Below are positions 1-9,482 of a stretch of 64,000 nt of DNA, piece after piece. This DNA is from Choanephora cucurbitarum (taxonomy: Eukaryota; Mucoromycota; Mucoromycetes; Mucorales; Choanephoraceae). The stretch spans positions 1-64,000 of the forward strand of contig JAIWNI010000114.1 in assembly GCA_025331435.1 (NCBI GenBank). Direction: 5' to 3'. A program made the position numbers and the translations under genes. Position 1 is the stretch's first letter. Every line of letters starts with the position of its first letter. The notes under the pieces were generated by a model. The model did no database searches and was not told the origin of the DNA. It saw nothing but the letters and a program-made list of their open reading frames with translations.

Positions 1-659
1 CATTTCAGAAAAACATGAATTTTCTTGATGATCTCCCCAAGCATCATAAATATCAAAATTATTACTGAAAGAATTATCAGATGCTTAGAATTTATAACAG
101 ATAATGATGATAGAAATGAAATTATCAGCTTGTTGCACCGTCAGTTAAAAAAGAGGAAAGGCTGTATATTATTTTACCGATAACAGACTGTTACTACGAA
201 AAATGCAAATTACTTTGAGACTCCAATTTCATTAATAAACAATGGCTAGACTTTAACCATTCACTTTTCAGCCAGGGTATCATGAACAGGATAGGCTGAC
301 ACCTGATCTATGACCTGACTTTAGAAAAAGTATAAAGAAAAAGCCTGGCGAGGCTTTCTATGGCTATATGTTAACTCTTTGCTTCTATGTTGTTCTTGAA
401 GCAGGCATAATGATGACTGTTGAATATTTGCAGTAAGAAAAAAGACAACATATGAATAAGAGTATACAATCTGAAAGATCTAATTAAGAATAATATGCTG
501 AAACAGAACCAAGTAAATGCAGTGAAAGCACATTTATAGTTCGGCCTTTTGTATACTTTGACTATAACATTTTCGATGTCTCAAGTTGGCTAAAATGAGC
601 GAAAGTATTGAGATGCATTGGTTCGGCAATAGGCTACATGGAGAAGCAGATCTTTTTAG
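1..659. other. Non-coding flank left of the MULE transposon
   Basis: I see no convincing open reading frame or RNA gene here. The stretch is AT-rich. Its last bases (652-659, CTTTTTAG) are the left copy of the 8-bp target-site duplication of the adjoining transposon, so it belongs to the sequence the element inserted into. Confidence 0.6.
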
Positions 660-700
660 GAACGTTTATATTTGTTGGTAGATGGTAAATTATTAGCCGA
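660..700 (+). repeat. Left terminal inverted repeat of the MULE
   Basis: This 41-bp repeat matches the reverse complement of 3218-3258 at 38 of 41 positions. Its outer part begins GAACGTTTATATTTG and its inner end is ATTATTAGCCGA. It directly abuts the 8-bp duplication CTTTTTAG at 652-659. Confidence 0.9.
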
Positions 701-943
701 AAATGAGGCTTATCTACCATCAAATTGAAAACATCAATCTTGTGGTGAATCTGATTTACTTAGAAAAAAAACATCAAATTATTTGGCAAAAGACACAAAT
801 CACTTGGTCAAAAAAAAAGTTCTTTTAATCAAAAAAAAAGCATATGTATGGAAGTAAAGTTTATTTTAAACATAATTTGAAAAAAAAAAGGGAAAAAAGA
901 GAAAGAAAGAAAGAAAGAAAGAAAGAAAAAAGAGAAAAAAATA

Positions 944-3102
944 CTAAAGTTGTGTATTTGATGTACGGAAATTGACTTCATACTTATCTTTTGTTCTTTG
1001 TATGATTTCTAATGTGCGTTTTTGAGCGTCAAGGATTTGTAACATTTCTTCTTCTGTTGCATATTCTGCTAGTTTTAAGAGATCAGGGCTAAAATGCTTA
1101 ATTGTTTGATTAATATCAATGCAATACTTAGCCATGTCTAATTTTCGGTTTGCAGGTGATCTAATCTGATTTTGGGAAGGCTCAGAGACATTCAATGTCT
1201 CGGCAGATGTTGTTGTTGTTGTTGTTGTTGTATTAGAAGAGACAAAGACAGAATAGTTAGTATGCATTTTTAGCAAATACATATGCTTACATGGCTGTCT
1301 TCTTCTGTCATAGTCAAAGCATGTACAAGATGCAATGACCTTGTCTCCAGTAACTTCAACTGAGTAACCAGTTGAAGCACCTTCAACGAAGGAGCAAACT
1401 TGGTACACTTCAGCACCATCAGCACCATCAACTGGACCACCAATCATCTCACTCCTTCTTTCATCATCTACTTCTTCTGCTGCCAGTTCACGGATTCTTT
1501 GCTGTTTGAAGAAAGGTGACATAGCACCGTTTCCTTGAACAACTCGTTCAAATTCTTGGCTGAGATAGTACTCGACATCATTGACTAGCACAAAAGTTAA
1601 CTTATCGAGTCTCTTGTTTCTGACTCTTCCCAAGAAGACAGTCTTAAGCTGGTTGTGCCAAGATTCGATGAAATTGTTGGTCAACATGTGCGAGTATTGG
1701 CGTTCTTTGTATGACCGACTCCAAACCTGAAACTTGTCTTCAGTACACCAGTTGCTGACAAAGTAGTTCATGAAAGCCTCTTGGTCGGCGTACTCTTCTT
1801 GAAAGGATACAACCTTTTGATGGAATGCATCCAAATCTTCTTCGTAGACAATGTCTTGTAGGACACGCATCATCTCACCACGAAAAGCTCGATTTTCAGC
1901 AGGAGAAAAACCAGGAACAGAAACAGAAGAAAGATGCTTATTCCATGCTTGAGTGACATGGAAGACACAAAACTGGATCTTGGTCACAGCACGATCAAAG
2001 GTGTTGCTGATTGCAGCTACTTCAGTTTGACAGCAATCAATGGTAAATTGCTGAGGGTTGACCAGAAGTTGAGCATTGCGTAAATGCTGGAGCCATTCAA
2101 CAATTGGACCAATACTATGATCGTTTGTGATCATGTAAGCAACAGGCCATCCTCTACCAATTGTGTCGTCGCGAATGATCAACGTGTAGAGCACGTCTGC
2201 GATGTTGCTTGAAATGCCATGAGTTGAATCAAGGCAAAAGGAGGTTGCGCTCTTCATTCGGTTTTGCTGATCAGGCGAGCAAAAACCAAAGGCAAATCTT
2301 GATTCATCTTGGGTATATCCCAAGCTACCAGAGAAGCAGTTGTATCCTTCGGCAGGAAGCTTCTCCTTGATCCAGATCTTGAAGGATACCATATGATCCT
2401 TGTGGAAATGGTAAAGCTCCTTGTCAACCTTGAGCAAAAGTGGGATTAAAGTCAAAGATATGATGCTATGGTTATTTAATGAATTACCTTGTTCATCAAG
2501 TTCCAAATGTCATGGTAGTTGACCTTACGTTGAGATGCATGGCCGAAAGAGTCAGCAGCTTTAAGCATGTCAATTCTGATTTGACGAGGACTCTTTGAGG
2601 AGTGCTTGAGCTGCTGCAAAATCTCATGCAAGCTTTGCTTGGCGAGAGGAAGGGTGCGGATATCATCCAAGATGTCGCCAGGAACGTGGTTGGTGTGGTC
2701 CTTCTCGAGAACAAGTTCATAATACTCGGGATGAGCATAGTACTTTCTGATGCGAAGAGTACAAGCACAGTTGACCTTCTTGGACTTCTTCTGGACAGGA
2801 CGTTGACTGGCTGTCGACTTGTAACTGCCAGCACGGTGACAGCAGTACTGCTGGGAAAAAGCAAGGGTGATTCCTCTTGCACGGGCTTCTTCAGGAGAAA
2901 GATCACCGGCTTGCTTGTTGGAGTTGATGATTCTCCAGCTGTAGGAACAGGCTTCGTTGATTGCAACAAAGCATTCCTTCCATTGAGTTGCTTCTACACG
3001 AATAACTTGGTTAGTTTGCAACTTCATGACGCCTCTGATTGAGGATTCTTGCAAAACATCTGTAATGTTAGTCAAAGAGTAAACGGTGTTGTTAGTAGAC
3101 AT
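944..3102 (-). CDS. MULE transposase with FAR1/FLYWCH-like zinc finger and SWIM finger
   Basis: Two exons (3102-2488 and 2428-944) are joined by a 59-nt GTAATT...AAG intron, giving about 699 residues. The start is the ATG of MSTNNTVYSLTN; the open frame extends further upstream but only as leader. The N-terminal part has CCHR...CACTLRIRK...H..H cysteines and histidines, the layout of a FAR1/FLYWCH/WRKY-like DNA-binding finger. The MULE DDE core follows, with acidic residues in CLDSTHG (about D272), TIDCCQTE (about D336) and NNFIESWHNQLK (about E460). A SWIM finger CTCFDYDRRRQPCKH lies at about 573-587. Role: cut-and-paste transposition of the enclosing element. All catalytic positions look present and no frame is broken. 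A domesticated host gene is the alternative, but the flanking TIRs and TSD argue for a real transposon. Confidence 0.88.
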
Positions 3103-3217
3103 TTTGAGTAGTGTATCTATAGCAGAGTAACTGTAAAGAGAGAATATAACGTGAAAATATACTATGCTCAAAGTTTAGTAAATAAAAAAAATTGGACCAG
3201 GAAAAGTTGTCACGCTA

Positions 3218-3258
3218 TCGGCTAATAATTTACCATCTACCAACAAATATAAAAAATC
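3218..3258 (-). repeat. Right terminal inverted repeat of the MULE
   Basis: This is the partner of the 660-700 repeat. It is followed directly by the second copy of CTTTTTAG at 3259-3266. The three mismatches with the left repeat are at positions 3 to 5 from the tip. Confidence 0.9.
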
Positions 3259-3266
3259 CTTTTTAG

Positions 3267-3795
3267 ATCAAACTGAAAATCAATTGTTACATGTTGGAAG
3301 GAAATGAAAACAATCAGTGTCTCAAGCTCATGCATCTTTAATATGACCACTTACGTAGGGTATTTGTGTAAACTTTTGGAACAATCTATTCTATCGAACC
3401 AGCTTGAAAACCTAACTCTTAGAAGTTAAGTCCATCCTCATAAGTGATTACTCGCGAAAAAGAGAGAGAGAGAGAGAGAGAGAGTGTGTGTGTGTGTGTG
3501 TGTGTAAGAACCTGATTTCTCTCTTGCTTTGATAATTTTAAATGGATAAGAACATCAGAGATGAACTAAAAGAAAAGACCGTGAGAAATCTTGAATATTT
3601 AGCCGGAGAGTGTGCCTGGTTGGAAATATCGAATGTCTTGCCATCATATGAGACACAGGTAAATTCTGACTAAACTGATTTACGGGCCCTTAATTATGCT
3701 TACAAAATCTCATTTCCCCCATATAATTATAATAATCAACTTTGTGTCTTCCTTTTTTTTAATTCTTTTTCTATCAAGTCATATATTATCATAGA
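3267..3795. other. Intergenic region upstream of carnitine acetyltransferase
   Basis: It holds the AG/TG microsatellite and one short open stretch. That stretch runs from an ATG at 3543 for 39 codons (MDKNIRDELKEK...PSYETQ) and ends exactly at a GTAAAT splice donor (3660). The donor is in phase 0 and could join the phase-0 acceptor at 3863 of the next gene, so it may be an alternative first exon. It could equally be chance or a gene fragment. Confidence 0.4.
3461..3505. repeat. Compound (AG)n(TG)n microsatellite
   Basis: About twelve AG units run directly into about ten TG units. The tract sits between the right end of the MULE and the carnitine acetyltransferase gene. It is useful as a polymorphic marker; any effect on the downstream promoter is speculation. 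Confidence 0.9.
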
Positions 3796-5904
3796 ATGGC
3801 ACCTGTGAGTATATTCAATTGTCATCTTATGTTTGCAAACATAATCTTAACTATGTTTGTAGACCCCAAAGACACCAGTCGATCCTACTGCTGCAGGACC
3901 TATGCTTCGTTACCAAAAGAACCTTCCTAAGCTTCCAGTGCCTAAGCTTTCAGAAACACTTCCAAAATACTTGAAGACAGTACGTCCACTTTTGACACCT
4001 GAGGAATACAAGCGTACAGAACAAGCTGTCAAGGACTTTGAAAAGCCTGGTGGTCTTGGTCAAGAACTCCAACATCGTTTGGTTGCTAGAGCTCAAGATC
4101 CCAGCATCGTCAACTGGATGGAAGATTGGTGGCTCGACCAAGCTTACATGGGCTACCGTGACCCTGTTGTCGTCTATGTCTCCTACTTCTATGCTTACAA
4201 AGATGACAAGTTCCGCAAGTTACCTGCTCAACGTGCTGCTGCTATCACAACTGCTGCTCTTGAATTTAAAAAGCAAGTTGTTGAACACACATTAGAGCCT
4301 GAATATGCAAAGGGTGAGCCCATGTGTATGGACTCGTACAAGTACATGTTTAACAACTGTCGTATTGCTCATAAGCCAAGCGACTTAAAGGCCACCTTTG
4401 ATCCTTTTGAGAACACACACATTATTGCTATTCGTAAGAACAAGTTCTATGTGATTGATACAGTCCACCAAGGTGTCCAGCTGAGTACTAAGGAATTGCA
4501 AGCTCAATTCGAACAAGTGATTGATCAAGCTGGTGACATCAAGGGCATTCCTGTAGGTGTTTTGACCTCTGAAAACCGTGACAAATGGACCGATGTAAGT
4601 TATATAGTGTTTAAAGAAAGAGAGAAAAAAGGGCATACACATAGAGAGAGAAACAAAGGCAGTTCTTTTTCTTACATGATTTAAATATCTAGTATCGCGA
4701 TCTTTTGCTGGCTGCCAACCCTCTCAACAAACAAATTATGGATAAGATCGAAACTGCTTCATTCGTTGTATGTTTAGACGATTTAACACCAAACACCCGT
4801 GATGAATTCTGTCGCGCAAACTGGCATGGTGATGGTCGTAACCGTTTCTTTGACAAGCCTCTTCAATTCATTGTCTTTGAAAACGGTAAGGCTGGTTTTA
4901 TGGGAGAGGTAAGTGATAGTACTACTTGAAGCTAAAAGAAAAAGACTAAAGTGTAGTTTAGCACTCTTGTATGGACGGTACTGCTACTTGTCGTTTGAAC
5001 GAATTCATTTGTGATGGGTAAAGTATTACACTTTATAGAGATATTTAGCATCGCTTGCTCATCTTTTTTTTTTTTTAGATTGGCTAAGAACTTGATCAAT
5101 CATGGATCAGATCAAGTCCGTGCTCTTCCCAAGCCAAATGAAATTACTTTTGTGCTCAACAAGCAAATAGAAGATGCCATCAAAACTGCCGAGCAAGATT
5201 TTGATGCCTTGATTGCCAAGCATGAAATGACTGTACTTGCTTATAATGCTTTTGGTAAGAACTTAATCAAGAAGTTCAAGTGTTCGCCTGATGGTTTTGC
5301 TCAAATGGCAATCCAACTCGCTTACTACAAGATGTTTGGCGTTTCCCGTCCTACATACGAATCTGGTCAAACACGTAAGTTTCAGCGCGGTCGTACAGAA
5401 ACTTGTCGTTCTGTATCAGATGAATCCATTGCCTTTGTCAAGGCTTTTGAAGATCCTCATTTGCCTAATGAGAAAAAGATTGCTGCTCTTCGTGCTGCTT
5501 TGAAGGCACAAGGCGCATACATGGCTGCTGCAGTGAATGGACATGGTGTTGATCGCCATCTGTTTGGTTTGAAGAACAGTTTGAAGCCAGGTGAGGAAAA
5601 GCCCGCCTTGTTCACTGACCCTGCCTTTGCCTATTCCTCTCATTGGTATCTTTCTACCTCTCAACTAAGCTCTGAACACTTTGATGGTTATGGCTGGGGT
5701 CAAGTAGTTGATGATGGCTTTGGTGTTGCCTACATGATCAAGAACAATGCTCTTCAATTCAATATAGCCAGTGTTAAGGATCTTGAAGTACATGGCAAGA
5801 AGTATATCAATGGCACCCATCAATTTAAGCAATGTCTCGAAGATGCCTGTAACGATATGCGTGATGTCTTGATGACTGAACTTCCTGCTCAAGCCAAGTT
5901 GTAG
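3796..5904 (+). CDS. Carnitine O-acetyltransferase, peroxisomal (PTS1)
   Basis: Five exons (3796-3804, 3863-4594, 4693-4908, 4962-5017, 5079-5904) give 612 residues, the usual size for the family. The enzyme transfers acetyl groups between CoA and carnitine, so acetyl units can move between peroxisome, cytosol and mitochondria. The N-terminus (YQKNLPKLPVPKL) is typical of choline/carnitine acyltransferases. The catalytic histidine lies in GEHSCMDGT, right after intron 3. The STSQLSSEHFDGYGWG segment is the family's substrate-binding signature. The protein ends AKL, a peroxisomal PTS1 signal. The first coding exon has only nine coding bases (Met-Ala-Pro). No clear mitochondrial presequence is visible, unlike the long form of yeast Cat2. 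The family call is firm; sole peroxisomal location is inferred. Confidence 0.93.
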
Positions 5905-6355
5905 AGACATTAAATTTATTCAGATTTGCCTTTGTTATTTAACTGTATATTATCTAAATAAAAAGAAACAATAGTAAAAGAGAGAGAGAGGGAGAGAATA
6001 TACACATGCATGTTGTAAGCATTATAATTAAGAAAATTAAAAAGAATTGTTTTGGAGGTTATGGTACATTATTTCTTATTCTGGTATAAGCCTGGCATCC
6101 ATGATGCTCGCCTTTGTCTACCATGGTTCATACTATTACGATTCCTTGTTGGCAATCCAAAGTGGTGCTTCTTGCTTTGTAGAGGCAACTTTACATCTTT
6201 CATACCATCCTGTGTTTCTGAGAGCAATTTCGAATAATGATACACAAAATACCTTGACTTCAGATGAGAGATATCCTGGTGTATATCATTCATTGTTAGA
6301 ATAGTCAAGTCAGAGGGCACCTTTGTTATTTAAAGAGAAATAAAGCTTAAGCATA
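5905..6355. other. Convergent intergenic region
   Basis: This is the 3' flank shared by carnitine acetyltransferase (plus) and the LIM-RhoGAP gene (minus). It has a short GA-rich tract near 5980-5996. The open stretches seen here are short and have no family features, so I see no gene. Confidence 0.6.
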
Positions 6356-9300
6356 TCAATATGGAAACTTCTGCGTAAAATGACTTACTGTAGAGAATTG
6401 GTTGATATTCTGAATGAGTGTTTCAATAATAGTAATTTCACCTTGTTGCGCATTATGTCTGTATTCGGCCAGACAATCTGTCGATCTCTCATAAAACACA
6501 CTAGGTGCAATCACCCGTGCTAGATTTGCAACGTCCATTTTGTTCGTTTGATTGAAGCGAGATACCCAATTGAGACAGGCAAAAATCATGATCATTGTGT
6601 CTCGGTTTGCTTTAGGCATAAGGCAGCAAACTAGGTGAAGTGCATGTTCTCTGTTTGGTTCTGTCATTTGATTGCATCTCATAAACAATGGATACAATGT
6701 GTGAGTTAGCAATGGCTCAGGAAGTTCTCGTAGATATCGCTTCAACAATGCTGCTAGTTGGATTATATTTTCATTGCAAAGTAAGGAGTCTATTTCATCA
6801 GGCTTATTGTCGATTGCATCAGCAAGTTGTTTAAGTTCGCGGATATTGCCATTTTTGCGGAAAACGCCTTCTATCGATACATCTATAACACAAAATTCAG
6901 TTCCAAGTCGAACGATGATATGCCAAAGAAAGAAAAGACATTACCTGATCGCAAGATAATAGAAATACAGCTCTTGACAAATCGAGGGACAATAGTATTG
7001 TTTGAGAAGCAAGCGTTCAACAAGGGATTGCCGAAATCACACAGAGTAGCACCTTGTGATGCTAGTTCTGACTCGTGATCTCTTTTCGCCACAGTGGAGA
7101 GTGCTATGCCAAATGTTTTTGTCATGTTACTGGTTTGGTTCAATGCAGGTGTAGAAGGAGCAAATTTGATATGAGTCACCAATCTTCCCCATAACATTGA
7201 TGCCGAAAGATTCTTTTTGGGTTGACCTTTTGTTTCGACCAGACGGATCAGCTCGTTCAACGAAAAAGGTGGTACTATGAGAGGTTGAATGGCTATAACA
7301 GCAGCATGGCGTACGATATAATCTTGTACGCCAGTGAGGGTAGGCATATAGGATAATTCTGTTTTAGGTCTGGTGGGATCGAATATCTGATGAAAAGACG
7401 TTGCTGATGAAGGATCAGATACAGATGAGACAGTGGCTGTAGGACGTGGCGATGTAGGTTGACTGAACGTACGGCGGAGGCTCCTTGTCAATAAGTTACC
7501 TCTTTGAATTGTTGTCGTTCTGTTTTCCTCTTTTCTGATGTTCTTCATGTTGTTTAATACTACTGAAGGCTTTCTCTCTGGTCGAGGAGTGCCCAAGATT
7601 GATAATATAGACCGTTGCCTTTTTGGATGTGAACTCGTGAACCCCTGGTTTTCATCTAACACATTTACATAAGTTTCTTTTCTTTAGGGTGGCCATCATT
7701 CATTTCATGTTCTTATTTACCTGATCTTGTGTGTCTCCTGGTTGACTTTGATAAAGAAGCCTTCAACTGGTCAATTTGTTGGGCCAACATTGAAACATAA
7801 GAAGCAGCTGGACCATCTTCTTGACTGCATGAAGAACAATAGGCTGCATTGCTGATCATTAGCGAGGTAAGTTCATCCAATGGCATAGAACATGTGCGGC
7901 AAACAAAGCAGTCGGGGTGCCATTTGTATTGTTGCCATTGATAGCAATCTGTATCCATAATTGCTGCTTGACATCTCTGGCATATATTGGATATAGCTAC
8001 TGAATTGGGTGGCGGTGTGTCATTAAACCAATATCTTCCAGAAATCCAAACTCGTTTTCTTTGGAGTTCTAACAATTGGCTTAAAAACTGATGTATCGCA
8101 ACAAGACCAAATTCACGCTCCTTTATTAAGTTGTAGGTTTGAGTTTGTGTGTGTTTATGCGGTTTATTATAAAACAGAAAAAAAAGAACACATAAACAAA
8201 TCCACTTTTTCTCTCACTCTCCACCCAAAGAAAAAAAAATATATACCTATTTCCTTTCTCTTACCAGATATAATGATGCTGAAAGTCCAGCTCGAATCAA
8301 CGATTTCAGTTGTTGTGCTAATCCAGTAATCAATTGAAGTAGTTCCTGTGTTATTGCATCGTTAGGCTCAGATATGAGACGAAAAAGCAGGTTGAGCTGC
8401 TTGCACAAGAGTATTGCATCTTTTTGACAACCAAATTCTAGCATAGAAAAGGTTATTTGAATTAAGCTACCTTTTTGTCTTCTTTTTTCTTACTACCTTG
8501 GCGCCTTTGTTCAAACTGTATCTGAATCAAGTCGAGTGCAGAGAACAATGCTCCTAGATGCATAATAAATTGGTGTACCATGCGGATAGCTTCAGTATGT
8601 GAGCCTGCAGCCACGTACAAGAGCATATCAGAAATGCAATTGGCTGAAGACTCTTCAAATGACGACAAGTCAGTCCAAACACGGTTCACTTTGTCTTCCA
8701 TTTTCGTCTGTATCTCCATATATTGTTCCACTATTAAAATTTCAGAAATTGAAATGAACGATAAAATGTTGATTCCTTACTGCTTAATTCGCCCTTGGTT
8801 TTTGGAAGCGAAAGAGATAGCTTGACTTTCCAAAATTTGAATATCATATAGCATTCTGGATGCCAAATTTGATTAGACATATCCTTATGCTCAACAAATT
8901 GCTTAAGGATGGCTTGATCACAGCCAGTACAATGAGTTTCTGGGATTTGTGAGTAATGATATCGACAATACGTCTGGCCTCGAAACTCGTACTGGTCAGT
9001 TGCTGTTACACAAGCAGAACATTCATTTGTGGCAGTACGTTCCGTGTAATGCGATTCGCATAGGAGTATCTTTTTCTTCTGCTGTTGAACTAGTAGATAG
9101 TGTTTTGTATTTTTCAGTGAGATTTTGCAATCCTATTCGAAAAGAGAAAAGATCCGAGAAAAAAAGAAAGAAACGAAACAAATTAATTAAAAAAGTACAG
9201 TAACGCTTTGTTTCTTTTCCCTCTTTTACACCCCCTCCCTTCTCCTGTATTTCTCCTTATAAGTCTACGCTCCTATCTTTTCTATCCATGTGTATCCGTT

Positions 9301-9482
9301 TTTTTTTCTGTTCATTCTCCTGCGCATTTGCTACTCCTCTAATTTACCTCACAAATAAAACACGTATCATGGTAAACTTGGTTAAAAATGATAATAGAAG
9401 AAGGTGAGGATACACAAGATGTTTGACAACTAGGACATATTGGAAATGATTGCTGTATAATTGTCTGTTGATTCAACATCAT
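6356..9482 (-). CDS. LIM-domain Rho GTPase-activating protein (Lrg1/Rga-like)
   Basis: Seven exons (9482-9348, 9132-8781, 8730-8497, 8437-8265, 8120-7721, 7655-6945, 6882-6356) encode 843 residues. The first two exons give tandem LIM fingers: CPSC...HDTCFICEDC...LLCESH, then CSAC...CRYHY and CTGC...HPEC. A helical middle follows (exons 3-4). Exon 5 carries a third LIM (CQRC...HPDCFVCRTC...YCSSC) and a short coiled stretch. A RhoGAP domain closes the protein: FGIALS, the arginine-finger motif GVFRKNGN and LKRYLRELPEPLLT. This LIM-LIM-spacer-LIM-GAP order is that of yeast Lrg1, which turns off Rho1 in wall synthesis; Rga-type Cdc42/Rho GAPs are the alternative. Intron 1 is unusually long (215 nt). 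A 33-nt intron option at 8438-8470 was rejected in favour of 8438-8496, which restores phase. Confidence 0.88.

Larger units (their letters stand above)
660..3258 (-). mobile_element. Complete MULE-type DNA transposon with TIRs and TSD
   Basis: The element is bounded by 41-bp terminal inverted repeats at 660-700 and 3218-3258. The inner 36 bp (665-700 and 3218-3253) are perfect reverse complements, and the only three mismatches lie near the outer tips. The octamer CTTTTTAG directly flanks both ends (652-659 and 3259-3266), as expected of a target-site duplication; Mutator-like elements make duplications of about 8-11 bp. The element is 2599 bp and carries one spliced, uninterrupted transposase on the minus strand. 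The left interior also has a stretch (about 711-719) that repeats part of the TIR in inverted orientation. Near-identical TIRs, an exact TSD and an open transposase point to a recent insertion that may still be mobile. Confidence 0.88.

Noticed and set aside
2602..3042. 146-codon plus-strand ORF opposite the MULE N-terminal exon
   Set aside because: It is antisense to a domain with clear zinc-finger residues and has no features of its own.
8438..8470. 33-nt intron in the LIM-RhoGAP gene
   Set aside because: It breaks the reading phase. A donor at 8496 gives a 59-nt intron in phase.
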